DNA of 64,000 nt, taken from assembly GCF_003086795.1 (NCBI RefSeq), contig NZ_CP026003.1, positions 3,663,531 through 3,727,530 of the forward strand, written 5' to 3'. This DNA is from Stenotrophomonas sp. SAU14A_NAIMI4_5. GTDB taxonomy: Bacteria; Pseudomonadota; Gammaproteobacteria; Xanthomonadales; Xanthomonadaceae. This document shows, piece after piece, positions 17,291-27,288 of this stretch. Positions within the stretch are counted from its first letter, which is position 1, and the number at the start of each line of letters is the position of its first letter. A program made the position numbers and the translations under genes. A model generated the notes under the pieces. It saw only the letters and a program-made list of their open reading frames with translations. It made no database searches and was not told where the DNA came from.

Positions 17291-19603
17291 TTACGAAGGC
17301 CCATTGTCGTTGAAGATCAATAACTTGCTGAAGGCAGGGAACAGCGACGGCGCCGCCTTGGGCAGGTGCATGACGCCGATGTCCGCCCCGTCGGTGACCG
17401 CCAGGGCCAGATACAGGTCGTTTCCATCGGCGCTGGCGCTCAGGCCGTTACCGGCACTGAGCCGCTGCGCATCCAGGCAGCGCTCCGGCTCCTCGTGATT
17501 GCCGCGCAGGCGCACCAGGGTGGTGGCGCAGGCATTGCTGGTACCGAGGTAATCCACGCCGCCCTGCCCGGCCACGGTCCAGGTCCGGTAGCGCCAGCGG
17601 CTGGGCCGGTCCTGGCTGATCTGCTGGACACTGGCCTGGTCCAGGGCCGGATCGATCGACCACAGCCCGCTGGCCGCCAACCGGGTGAACACCACCCGCC
17701 CGCCGCTGCGGTCGAAACGCGCCTGGGAGACGCCTTCCACGCTGGCCAGGCGCCGCCACGGCTGGCTGCTGCGGTCGAACAGGCTCAGGCGGGTGTGCTG
17801 GTCCGCGTCGCGCTCGAGCACCAGCAGCTGGTCCGGGTTCGCCCCGTACAGCACCTGCAGGGGTTGCTCGACCGGCACCGGAAGCAGCTGCAATCGCTCG
17901 TCGCGGGGCGCGATCTCATAGACCACCGCGTTGCCGTGATCATCGCGGCCCACCACCAGCACCTGGCGGCTGTCCTCCGACCAGTCCGGGGCCTGCCGGG
18001 CCTCCGGGCGCAGCCCCTCGATCGGCCGCAACGAATCGGGTCGCTGCAGGTCGGCCCACCACAGCGCGAAGCTGCCGGAGCGGTCGGAACTGAAGACCAG
18101 CTGGTGGCCATCGGGGGCCAGCATCGGCTGGGCGTCACGACCGCTGGAGGCAAACAGGCGCTCGCTGCCACCGGTCGCCGACATCCTGAACACGCCGAAC
18201 TGGGCGCGCCGGTGCACGAAGGCGAGCATGTCGCCGCGGCGCGACACCGCCGGCCACTGCGCATCATCCAGGCCGGCATCACGCAGGGTGCGGCGTGCCA
18301 CGTCCAGGTAGTACAGACGGGCTTCGCTGTCGACGCGGCGGCCGAACACGATGGTGCGGCCATCGCCTAGCCAGGCCCAGCCACGCAGCTCGGCCGATTC
18401 ATTGGTCAGCTGTTCGGGCGTGCCGCCCGTAGCCGGCACGCGCCACAGATCGCCCAACTGCGGGTTGCGCACGAACACCAGCCAGCGGCCATCGGGCGAA
18501 TAGCGCGGCGCATAGTCGAAATCGTCCTCGTCCACCGCGTAGTCGATCGCCCGCCACTGCCCGGTGGGCAGATCCAGCACACGGATGCCGCGATGGGCGT
18601 AGCGGCCGACCATGCTGCCGAACACCAGGCCACGGCCGTCCGGCGTCCAGTCGAAGCTCAGCAGTTCGGTGCCATCGCAGCGCGTGGCCTGGCGCAGCGC
18701 GCCGCCGGTGGCACTGGCCACCAGCACCTGGCAGCTGCCGTTGGCACCAAAGCGTGCAAAGGCAATCTCGCGGCCATCCGGTGACCAGGTCGGGAAACGA
18801 TCATTGGCGCCTTCCGGCGGCGACAGCAGCTGGCGTGCCGGCGCGTTGCCCGAGGTCTGCACCTTGATCGCGTTCCCGCCCTTGCCGTCCTCGTTCGCGC
18901 CTTCATAGGCAACCTGCGAACCATCCGGCGACAACGTGGGATAGGTCTCGAATCCGGCGGTCGCGGTGATCAGGCGATACGGGCGTTCGGGGCTGCCGAT
19001 CACGCGGGTGCCATCTTCCACCGCCGCATCCACCGGCGAGCTCACCGGCGACGGACGCCGCACCAGCAACACCGTCAGCACCAGCAACGCGAGCAGCATC
19101 GCCACGCCCAGCGCCAGCAGCAGGCGACGACGCCAGTAGCGCCAGCGACGGCGCGCCGCCGCATCCGCTGCCGGCTGCAGCACCGCCATGGGTTCATCAA
19201 CGGCCAGCGCTTCGGGCGATGCCGCGTCCTCCGCACCTTCAGGCACGGCATCGGCCAGCAGCTGCACCGGCACCAGCAATCGATAGCCGGTCTTGGCGAT
19301 GGTTTCGATGTAGGTCTGGCCGTTGTCCTGGTCGGTGCTGAACGCCTTGCGCAGCTGCGTCACGGCCTGGGTCAGCACATCATTGGTCGGCAGCGTATCC
19401 GGCCACACTTCCGCGAACAGTTCTTCGCGGGTGACCACGCGACCCGGTTGCCGCAGCAGCACGCGCAGCACGCCCAGCGCTTTCGGCGTGAGCCGGCGCG
19501 GGCGACGCGCACCCACGACGTCAACCTCGCGCGAGGACAACGTCACGGTGCAATCGCCGATCCGTATGCGGTCGGCTTCAGGCGGCTGGGTTTCGCTGGT
19601 CAT
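17291..19603 (-). CDS. CadC-like winged-helix protein with membrane helix and TolB/PD40 propeller
   Basis: A 770-residue one-component sensor. Residues about 12-110 form an OmpR/CadC-type winged helix (RIRIGDCTVTLSSREVDVVG.., PGRVVTREELFAEVWPDTLP, TYIETIAKTGYRLLVPV). A basic stretch then leads to one membrane helix at about 163-188 (LLLALGVAMLLALLVLTVLL). The periplasmic part, about 200-770, carries PD40/TolB-like repeats recognised by SPDGSQVAYEG, WSPDGREIAFARFG, YSPDGRWLVFVR and APDGHQLVFSSDRSG. It probably senses an envelope signal and binds DNA from the membrane. Target genes are not evident; the flanking receptor/AraC pair is one candidate. Confidence 0.88.
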   Translation of the reverse strand: MTSETQPPEADRIRIGDCTVTLSSREVDVVGARRPRRLTPKALGVLRVLLRQPGRVVTREELFAEVWPDTLPTNDVLTQAVTQLRKAFSTDQDNGQTYIETIAKTGYRLLVPVQLLADAVPEGAEDAASPEALAVDEPMAVLQPAADAAARRRWRYWRRRLLLALGVAMLLALLVLTVLLVRRPSPVSSPVDAAVEDGTRVIGSPERPYRLITATAGFETYPTLSPDGSQVAYEGANEDGKGGNAIKVQTSGNAPARQLLSPPEGANDRFPTWSPDGREIAFARFGANGSCQVLVASATGGALRQATRCDGTELLSFDWTPDGRGLVFGSMVGRYAHRGIRVLDLPTGQWRAIDYAVDEDDFDYAPRYSPDGRWLVFVRNPQLGDLWRVPATGGTPEQLTNESAELRGWAWLGDGRTIVFGRRVDSEARLYYLDVARRTLRDAGLDDAQWPAVSRRGDMLAFVHRRAQFGVFRMSATGGSERLFASSGRDAQPMLAPDGHQLVFSSDRSGSFALWWADLQRPDSLRPIEGLRPEARQAPDWSEDSRQVLVVGRDDHGNAVVYEIAPRDERLQLLPVPVEQPLQVLYGANPDQLLVLERDADQHTRLSLFDRSSQPWRRLASVEGVSQARFDRSGGRVVFTRLAASGLWSIDPALDQASVQQISQDRPSRWRYRTWTVAGQGGVDYLGTSNACATTLVRLRGNHEEPERCLDAQRLSAGNGLSASADGNDLYLALAVTDGADIGVMHLPKAAPSLFPAFSKLLIFNDNGPS

Positions 19604-19818
19604 GTGCTGCTAAAGGTCTGAAACGGGCCACGGAGGCAACTGCCAATCGACACGATTCCGTCCGAGGCACAGCGAGAAGCCAGATTCCGCAAAAAGCATC
19701 GGCGCATACCGCAAAAAAAACGAAGCGCGCGAATATTAGCCTATGCAGGTTACCTCGCCTATGCGTGGTGGACATCAGGCTCTCTCTCGCCGACGCATTC
19801 ACATAAGCAGCAACATCA

Positions 19819-19846
19819 TTCGCGCCCCTTTGGGCGCGAAATTTTT
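19819..19846 (+). terminator. Orphan intrinsic terminator on the plus strand
   Basis: Perfect nine-base stem TTCGCGCCC/GGGCGCGAA with a CTTT loop, followed by ATTTTTATC. No recognised plus-strand gene lies upstream of it; 19604-19818 is the upstream region of a minus-strand gene. It could end a small RNA starting in this 250-base gap. Confidence 0.7.
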
Positions 19847-19861
19847 ATCTGGGGTTCATTT

Positions 19862-20533
19862 TCAGAGACGCCGGATCATGGTCAATCCGACCAGTCGCGA
19901 AACCACCAGAGCGACGTACATAACACCGGAAAACTGCTCCAGCATGACCAATGCGCGTGCCTGTGGATGCAGCGGGACGACGTCGCTGAGCCCCACCCCG
20001 GACAGCAAGCTGAAGCTCAGATAAAGCAGTTCCATCCAGGTGCGCTGCGGCCCCTCTCCACTGCCCTGGAAACTGCCCGGATACCACTGCTGGCAGACCG
20101 CAAATGCGAACGCGAATCCCCACGCGAGCAACGTGAACGTAGCACCAACGGCAAACAGCTCATCGCGGGTGACCTTATGGTCCTGCAGCATGTAAGCGAT
20201 CAACGCGCCTGCCGTATAGAAATACAGCAGGCTTTCCAGCAGCTGCGCCGTGGTTCCCAGCGCGGGTCGGTCCAGCAGTGCCGCGGCAATGGAGAACACC
20301 ACCGACGGGATGGCCAGCAGCAGGGCCAGCCACGTTCCCAGCGGGCTGCGCTGCACCACCCACAGCGCAAGCCCCAGTACCGCCATGCCGAACACACCCA
20401 ACGCGGCGCGCCCGCCTGCGGTGTCATCCAGTGCCGGATACAACATCACCGCGATCAGCTGCGCCCCCAGCAGCCAGGCCGACGGATGACGGCGGGCGAT
20501 GGCCAGCCAACGGGTGGTGATGGCAACGGGCAT
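19862..20533 (-). CDS. Two-pore-type ion channel domain membrane protein
   Basis: A 223-residue inner-membrane protein from the Met of MPVAITTRWLAIARRHP; a longer reading upstream is basic and non-membrane. It has about six hydrophobic segments. The last two enclose a pore-loop-like stretch (ELLYLSFSLLSGVGLSDVVP, then LHPQARALVMLEQFSGVMYV, then ALVVSRLVGL) that resembles the Ion_trans_2 potassium-channel fold. The selectivity segment reads SGVGLSD rather than TVGYGD, so ion specificity is uncertain. It is not in an obvious operon. Confidence 0.75.
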   Translation of the reverse strand: MPVAITTRWLAIARRHPSAWLLGAQLIAVMLYPALDDTAGGRAALGVFGMAVLGLALWVVQRSPLGTWLALLLAIPSVVFSIAAALLDRPALGTTAQLLESLLYFYTAGALIAYMLQDHKVTRDELFAVGATFTLLAWGFAFAFAVCQQWYPGSFQGSGEGPQRTWMELLYLSFSLLSGVGLSDVVPLHPQARALVMLEQFSGVMYVALVVSRLVGLTMIRRL

Positions 20534-20590
20534 GGCGTGCTTCCCTGTGTGGTGGCGCGAGGATAGCCGGTGCAGCGTGGATGCGTGGTG

Positions 20591-22580
<1,990 letters not shown>

Positions 22581-22615
22581 CTTGCTGCGCATTAGAGCAC
22601 GAAGGTGTGGGGACA

Positions 22616-22653
22616 GGGGTCAGAGCCCGTTGCTGGGCAACGGGATCCGACCC
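22616..22653. repeat. GGGGTCAGAG-family palindrome upstream of the riboswitch
   Basis: Variant with inner stem CCCGTTGC/GGCAACGGG but the same AGAG/ATCC mismatch. It lies between the thiC riboswitch and the BCCT gene, which diverge here. Confidence 0.7.
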
Positions 22654-22768
22654 ACCGTTAACGGAACGATGACATCCCGTTCAGTAACGTGATGCGGTGC
22701 CGCATGCGTGGCCCTCGCTGCAAGCTCTGGCTCGCTCCCCTCAATCCCTTGATCGGAGAAGCTCCTTC

Positions 22769-24346
22769 ATGGTGTTTCGCGTTTCCATCGCACTGGTCCT
22801 GCTGCTGGTGCTGCTCGCCGGTGTCGCACCTGGCCCCTTCAACAGCGTCGTGCAGAGCATCCTCGGCGAACTCATCCGCGGCATCGGGTGGCTCTACCTG
22901 CTGGTCGTGTTCCTCGCCTTGGTCTTCCTGATGTACCTGGCGTTCGGTCGCTTCGGCAACCTGCGCATCGGCGGCGAAGATGCCGAACCCGAATTCTCGC
23001 GTGCCAGCTGGATGTCGATGCTGTTCGCCGCCGGCATGGGCATCGGCCTGGTGTTCTGGGGCGCGGCCGAACCCATCTCGCATTTCAGCAAGCCACCGGA
23101 AGGCATCGCCCCACAGAGCATGGACGCCGCGCGCGCTTCGATGCGGTACGCGTTCTTCCACTGGGGCCTGCACCCGTGGGCGATCTACGCACTGATCGGC
23201 CTGGCGATGGCCTGGTTCCAGTTCAACCGCAACGGACGTGGCCTGGTCAGTGACATGCTGCAGCCGATCATCGGCCGCCACCATCGCGGCTGGATCGGCA
23301 AGGTGGTGAACGTCGCCGCCGTCGTCGCCACCGCCATTGGCGTCGCCACCACGCTGGGCTTCGGCACCATCCAGATCGCTGCCGGCGTGCAGCGCATCTT
23401 CGGGCTGCATGCGGGCGTGCCACTGCAGCTGACCATCATCGCGGTGGCCTTCGTGCTGTACATGGCGTCCACGCTCAGTGGCGTGGACAAGGGCATCAAA
23501 TGGCTGTCCAACTTCAACCTGGCGCTGGCGGCGCTGCTGCTGGCCCTGGTGCTGGTGCTCGGCCCCACCGGTGCGATCTTCAATACCTTCACCACCACGC
23601 TGGGCTCCTACCTCAACCAGCTGGTGACGATGAGCCTGCGCATGTCGCCGTTCTCGTCGAGCACGTGGGTGGCCGACTGGACGATCTTCTACTGGGCGTG
23701 GTGGATCTCCTGGGCGCCCTTCGTCGGTTCGTTCATCGCCCGCATCTCGCGCGGTCGCAGCGTGCGCGAGTTCGTGGTGGGCGTGGTGCTGGCACCGACG
23801 CTGCTGGGCTTCTTCTGGTTCTCGGTATTCGGCGGCACGGCCATCTGGTCGCAGATCTTCGGCCACGCCGATCTGGTGCAGGCGCTGGGCAATGGCTACG
23901 AGACGGTGCTGTTCACCCTGTTTGACAGCATGCCGATGCCGTTGCTGCTGTCGTGCATCGCGCTGGTGCTGCTGATGATCTTCTTCGTGACCTCGGCCGA
24001 TTCGGCGGTGCTGGTGCTGGCGAGCATGTCGACCGACGAGGCGGGCGATCCGCCGCTGAAGCGCAAGCTGGCCTGGGGCGTGGGCATCGCGCTGATAGCC
24101 GGTGCGCTGCTGCTGGCCGGCGGCCTGGATGCGCTGCAGGGGATGATCACGATCGCGGCATTGCCGTTCGCGCTGTTGATGGTGCTGGTGATGGTGTCGC
24201 TGTACCGGGTACTGGATGAGGAGTACACGCGGGAGCGCCGGCAGGCGCTGCGGCAGCGGCACATGATCGATGCGTGGATTGCGCGGGAGATGGCGGCGCA
24301 GGAGGAGACGCAGGCGGAGGCGGCGCGGGCGCACGATCAGGATTAA
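22769..24346 (+). CDS. BCCT-family transporter (betaine/choline/carnitine type)
   Basis: A 525-residue inner-membrane symporter with twelve predicted helices. The start ATG at 22769 (MVFRVSIALVLLLVLLAG) has GGAGAA ten bases upstream; the longer reading from 22697 adds a non-family leader. Family signatures are the glycine motif AAGMGIGLVFWGAAEPISHF (about 85-104), FFHWGLHPWAIYALIG, and the TM8 region WTIFYWAWWISWAPFVGSF. The substrate cannot be fixed from sequence; glycine betaine or choline uptake is usual. The hydrophilic C-terminus (about 25 residues) may be regulatory. It is followed by two palindromic elements that separate it from the convergent ggt. Confidence 0.93.
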   Translation: MVFRVSIALVLLLVLLAGVAPGPFNSVVQSILGELIRGIGWLYLLVVFLALVFLMYLAFGRFGNLRIGGEDAEPEFSRASWMSMLFAAGMGIGLVFWGAAEPISHFSKPPEGIAPQSMDAARASMRYAFFHWGLHPWAIYALIGLAMAWFQFNRNGRGLVSDMLQPIIGRHHRGWIGKVVNVAAVVATAIGVATTLGFGTIQIAAGVQRIFGLHAGVPLQLTIIAVAFVLYMASTLSGVDKGIKWLSNFNLALAALLLALVLVLGPTGAIFNTFTTTLGSYLNQLVTMSLRMSPFSSSTWVADWTIFYWAWWISWAPFVGSFIARISRGRSVREFVVGVVLAPTLLGFFWFSVFGGTAIWSQIFGHADLVQALGNGYETVLFTLFDSMPMPLLLSCIALVLLMIFFVTSADSAVLVLASMSTDEAGDPPLKRKLAWGVGIALIAGALLLAGGLDALQGMITIAALPFALLMVLVMVSLYRVLDEEYTRERRQALRQRHMIDAWIAREMAAQEETQAEAARAHDQD

Positions 24347-24435
24347 GTGTGTTTTTGCAGGGCTTGCAGCCCTGCACCTGCTCAATGCAACTGCAACGGC
24401 CGAAGCCAGAGCGGCTCTGGGTTGCTGCTGGTTGG

Positions 24436-24538
24436 GCGGGGAGGGGACAGCTGGCGGGACACGCCGCAAGTACGTCCCTGTAGGCTCGGCCACGGCATCC
24501 ATGCCGTGGACGGTCCCGCCAACTGTCCCCTCCCCGCC
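24436..24538 (+). repeat. 103-bp palindromic element, copy A
   Basis: Terminal arms of 26 bases are complementary at 25 of 26 positions (left GGCGGGGAGGGGACAGC..., right ...CTGTCCCCTCCCCGCC). Between them lies a core GCAAGTACGTCCCTGTAGGC followed by TCGG, six bases and GCATCCATGC with its own small hairpin. Copy B (24742-24845) has the same core with different arms. Confidence 0.8.
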
Positions 24539-24562
24539 TCCGACAATTTCCCGGTGACGGCA

Positions 24563-24585
24563 GTAGATCCACGCCATGCGTGGAT
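24563..24585 (+). repeat. SMAG palindrome (ATCCACGC subtype)
   Basis: GTAG head followed by ATCCACGC-CAT-GCGTGGAT, between the two 103-bp elements. Confidence 0.8.
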
Positions 24586-24607
24586 GGGGTGTATCGGAAA
24601 ACAAGAA

Positions 24608-24647
24608 GGGGTCGGATCCGTTTTCCTGCGGAAAACGGATCCGACCT
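24608..24647. repeat. Fully symmetric variant of the GGGGTC palindrome family
   Basis: GGTCGGATCCGTTTTCC-TGC-GGAAAACGGATCCGACC: here both arms carry GGATCC, so the internal mismatch seen in other copies is absent. Suggests a gene-conversion product or a rare subtype. Confidence 0.7.
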
Positions 24648-24680
24648 TAACTCAAAGCGAGCGGCTGTGGCTGTCGCCTT

Positions 24681-24717
24681 TGCTCTTGCTCTTGCTCTTC
24701 TTTTTTCTTTTCCTGCG
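24681..24717 (+). repeat. Pyrimidine-rich short tandem repeat
   Basis: About 37 bases of almost pure C/T on the plus strand, with three GCTCTT-type units (TGCTCTTGCTCTTGCTCTTC) followed by TTTTTTCTTTTCC. It lies in the gap between BCCT and ggt. No gene is visible in 24347-24907; the gap holds only repeats. Confidence 0.55.
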
Positions 24718-24741
24718 GTGATGGCCACGGAAACCGTCCGT

Positions 24742-24845
24742 GGCCGGGCGGGTGGGTTGGCTGGGGGCGTGAGCCGCATGGATGCGGCGACCGAGCTTAC
24801 ATGGACGTACTTGCAGCGTCCCCCAGACAACCCACCCGCCCGGCC
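24742..24845 (-). repeat. 104-bp palindromic element, copy B (inverted)
   Basis: Arms GGCCGGGCGGGTGGGTTG... and ...CAACCCACCCGCCCGGCC are self-complementary but unrelated to the arms of copy A. On the minus strand the core GCAAGTACGTCCATGTAAGC, TCGG, six bases, GCATCCATGC matches copy A apart from single substitutions. Placed between two convergent genes. Confidence 0.8.
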
Positions 24846-24907
24846 AAACCCAGCATTACTGAAACCACCACCACCGCAGAGGGGGCTCAGCCCGTTGGCC
24901 GGGAAAC

Positions 24908-26626
24908 TCAGTACCCCGCCGCCTGCCCATCCTTGCGGCTCTCGGAAGCACCGTAGTAAACCCCGCTCTCCGGATCACGCATGATCGCCTGGTAGCCGCC
25001 ATACGGGCCGTCGGCGAACACGATGCGATGCCCCTTGCGCATCAGCGCGCGCACCGTCTCATACGGGAAGCCGATTTCCAGATTCACTTCACCGCCATCG
25101 CTCATCGCCGTCGCCTGGCCGGTCGGTTCGGTCGAGCCCTCGTGCTGGATGCGCGGTGCATCGCCGGCTTCCTGCAGGTTCATGCCGAAGTCCACCAGGT
25201 TCATCACGATCTGCGCGTGGCCCTGCGGCTGCATCGCACCGCCCATCACGCCGAAGCTGGCGTAAGGCTTGCCGTCCTTGGTGATGAAGCCCGGGATGAT
25301 GGTCTGGAACGGGCGCTTGCCCGGTGCGTAGCCATTGGGATGGTTCTTCTGCAGCACGAACATCTCGCCGCGGTCCTGCAGGATGAAGCCCAGCCCCGGC
25401 GGTGCCATGCCGCTGCCCATGCCGCGGTAGTTGGACTGGATCAGCGACACCATCATGCCGTCGGCGTCGGCCACGGTCATGTAGATCGTGTCGCCCTCCT
25501 CCAGCTGCTTGGGCGTGCCTGGCTGCACTTCCTTCAGTGCCTTGTCCATCGAGATCAGCGCGCGGCGCTGCGCTGCGTAGTCCTTGGAAATCAGCTTCTG
25601 CACCGGTGCCGGCTGGAAGGCCATGTCGGCGTAGAAGCGCGCGCGGTCGGCGAAGGCGAGCTTCTTGGCTTCGACGAACAGGTGCACGTGCTCGGGCGAG
25701 CCGAACGGGATCTTCGAGAAGTCGTAGCCTTCCAGCACGTTGAGGATCTGCAGCGCGGCGATGCCCTGGCTGTTCGGCGGCAGTTCCCACACGTCATAGC
25801 CACGGTAGTTGCTGCTGACCGGCTCGACCCACTCGCCGTGGTGGTCGGCCATGTCCTGGTAGCTCAGGTAGCCGCCGTTGGCCTTGAAGTAGTCGCCGAT
25901 GGTGTGGGCGATGGCGCCCTTGTAGAAGGCATCGCGGCCGCCGTCGGCGATCTGCTGCAGGGTGCTGGCCAGGTTCGGGTTCTTCCACATCTCGCCCTTG
26001 CGCGGGGCGTGGCCGTTGATCGTGAACTGCTCGCTGAATCCGGGGTACTTGGACAGCTTCGGTACCGAGCGGTCCCAGTAGTACGCGATGACCTCAGCCA
26101 CCGGATGCCCCTCGCGGGCATAACGGATGGCCGGGGCCAGGTTGTCGGCCATCGGCTTGCGGCCGAAGCGCTCGTGCAGGGCGAACCAGCCGTCGACCGC
26201 GCCGGGCACCGAGACCGGCAGGGGGCCGGTGGCCGGGATGTCCTTCAGGCCGCGGCGCTGGAACTCGGCCAGGGTCAGCGACTTCGGCGAGCGGCCCGAG
26301 CCGTTGTAGCCGTACAGCTTCTGGGTCTTGGGGTCCCAGACGATGGCGAACAGGTCGCCGCCCACGCCGTTGCCGGTCGGCTCCATCAGGCCGAGGGTGG
26401 CGTTGGCGGCGATGGCAGCGTCAACCGCCGAACCGCCGGCCTTCATCACGTCCAGCGCGACCTGGGTGGCCAGCGGCTGCGAGGTGGCGGCCATGGCATG
26501 TGGGGCGATCACCTCCGAGCGGGTGGCGAAGGTGTGGCCGGTGATGCGGTCGGCGGCGAAGGACAGCGCGGGCATCGCGGCCAGTACGGCGGCGGCCAGC
26601 AGGGAACGGGCAAGGCGTCGGGACAC
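24908..26626 (-). CDS. ggt: Gamma-glutamyltransferase
   Basis: Periplasmic N-terminal-nucleophile enzyme that cleaves or transfers the gamma-glutamyl group of glutathione. I start at the GTG of the VSRRLARSLLAAAVL reading (572 residues), with a signal peptide ending near LSFAADR. The precursor is cut autocatalytically before the Thr in EEGDTIYMTVADADG (about 395-410). Other conserved parts are MEPTGNGVGGDLFAIVWD, LPPNSQGIAALQILNVLE, YRGMGSGMAPPGLGFILQDR and MGGAMQPQGHAQIVMNLVD. The substrate-binding region is otherwise complete. The gene is single, with a SMAG pair upstream. Confidence 0.95.
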   Translation of the reverse strand: MSRRLARSLLAAAVLAAMPALSFAADRITGHTFATRSEVIAPHAMAATSQPLATQVALDVMKAGGSAVDAAIAANATLGLMEPTGNGVGGDLFAIVWDPKTQKLYGYNGSGRSPKSLTLAEFQRRGLKDIPATGPLPVSVPGAVDGWFALHERFGRKPMADNLAPAIRYAREGHPVAEVIAYYWDRSVPKLSKYPGFSEQFTINGHAPRKGEMWKNPNLASTLQQIADGGRDAFYKGAIAHTIGDYFKANGGYLSYQDMADHHGEWVEPVSSNYRGYDVWELPPNSQGIAALQILNVLEGYDFSKIPFGSPEHVHLFVEAKKLAFADRARFYADMAFQPAPVQKLISKDYAAQRRALISMDKALKEVQPGTPKQLEEGDTIYMTVADADGMMVSLIQSNYRGMGSGMAPPGLGFILQDRGEMFVLQKNHPNGYAPGKRPFQTIIPGFITKDGKPYASFGVMGGAMQPQGHAQIVMNLVDFGMNLQEAGDAPRIQHEGSTEPTGQATAMSDGGEVNLEIGFPYETVRALMRKGHRIVFADGPYGGYQAIMRDPESGVYYGASESRKDGQAAGY

Positions 26627-26718
26627 GGTCGGGTTCCGGGGAAAGGGTGGTGCCCCGATCTTCGCCGCTGCGGCCTTCACGCGGTATCGGGCAGAGGTCA
26701 TGGAAGGCGCTGGCAATC

Positions 26719-26778
26719 CGCCGGGCATGGCCCGGCGCTACCTGCACGGGACCCGGTAGCGCCGGGCCGTGCCCGGCG
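26719..26778. repeat. Facing pair of SMAG palindromes (CGCCGGGC subtype)
   Basis: Copies at 26719-26741 and 26756-26778 with stems CGCCGGGC/GCCCGGCG. Their GTAG heads face each other, with 14 bases between them. Located upstream of ggt. Confidence 0.8.
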
Positions 26779-26931
26779 AGCGCAGCGGTAAAAGCCCCTC
26801 ATTCCCGCGCAAAAAACCCGCTGAAAAGAGTGAATTCCGGTTCACCGAAACAATTTCAGTCGCAACCATCCTTGTGCCGCAAGCGATTGCGCCGGATGCA
26901 GCGGAAACCAAAAAAATATCCGTTGCCAGGG

Positions 26932-26960
26932 TTGACACTGCCGAATCGCACATGTTTCTC
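26932..26960 (+). promoter_or_regulatory. Candidate ilv-leu operon promoter
   Basis: Perfect -35 TTGACA (26932-26937), 17-base spacer, weak -10 TTTCTC (26955-26960). Initiation would fall near 26967, so the leader ORF at 26969 would be leaderless, which fits its lack of a ribosome-binding site. Confidence 0.45.
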
Positions 26961-26968
26961 TCGATCAC

Positions 26969-27097
26969 ATGTTGCACCACACCACGCCACTGCGAACCCA
27001 CGTTGAAGCCGCCGACACCGGCGCCGCCTCGCTGCGTTCGATTCTCGTGCTCGTACTTATTACCCAGCCAACAGGTGCGGGACGAGCCAGCGTGTAA
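26969..27097 (+). CDS. ilv-leu operon attenuator leader peptide
   Basis: A 42-residue ORF with residues 25-31 reading ILVLVLI: seven Ile, Leu and Val codons in a row (27041-27061), plus Val, Leu and Leu elsewhere. This is the signature of an attenuation leader for branched-chain amino acid synthesis. The ORF has no clear ribosome-binding site; the putative promoter would make it leaderless. Downstream are a terminator hairpin (27123-27154) and an antiterminator arm GGTGCGGG (27074-27081) that pairs with the terminator's left arm. Too short to be found by usual gene callers. Confidence 0.75.
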   Translation: MLHHTTPLRTHVEAADTGAASLRSILVLVLITQPTGAGRASV

Positions 27098-27122
27098 GCA
27101 ACAGACACACCGGAACTCGACA

Positions 27123-27154
27123 AAAACCCGCACCCGCCCCGGTGCGGGTTTTTT
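27123..27154 (+). terminator. Attenuator terminator of the ilv-leu operon
   Basis: Stem AAAACCCGCACC/GGTGCGGGTTTT with loop CGCCCC and a run of six T (27149-27154). The left arm CCCGCACC (27127-27134) can instead pair with GGTGCGGG at 27074-27081 inside the leader ORF, which would block termination when ribosomes stall on Ile/Leu/Val codons. A possible protector stem pairs GCTCGT (27049-27054) with ACGAGC (27082-27087). Confidence 0.8.
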
Positions 27155-27186
27155 CATTTCAAGACCTGGTTTCAGACGCAACCACC

Positions 27187-27288
27187 ATGAAGACCGCCAA
27201 CTGCAAAACCCGGACCTGCCACACCACGACGCCTCGTGGTGGCTGTGCCCGTGCGATGCGTGGCGCCTCCCCCGCCGTTTTCCCCTGA
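27187..27288 (+). CDS. Possible second leader ORF, Thr/Cys-rich
   Basis: A 33-codon ORF starting MKTANCKTRTCHTTTPRGGC, with six Thr and three Cys in its first 20 residues. It ends at 27288, and its stop overlaps the base of a second hairpin (27287-27327). No strong ribosome-binding site precedes it. Threonine is the substrate of IlvA encoded in the same operon, so a Thr-sensing role is conceivable, but this may equally be chance. Confidence 0.35.
   Translation: MKTANCKTRTCHTTTPRGGCARAMRGASPAVFP

Noticed and set aside
19743..20024. Small plus-strand protein near the orphan terminator
   Set aside because: Basic composition, runs through the terminator and into the opposite-strand channel gene; no start signal. 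A small RNA is more likely than a protein.
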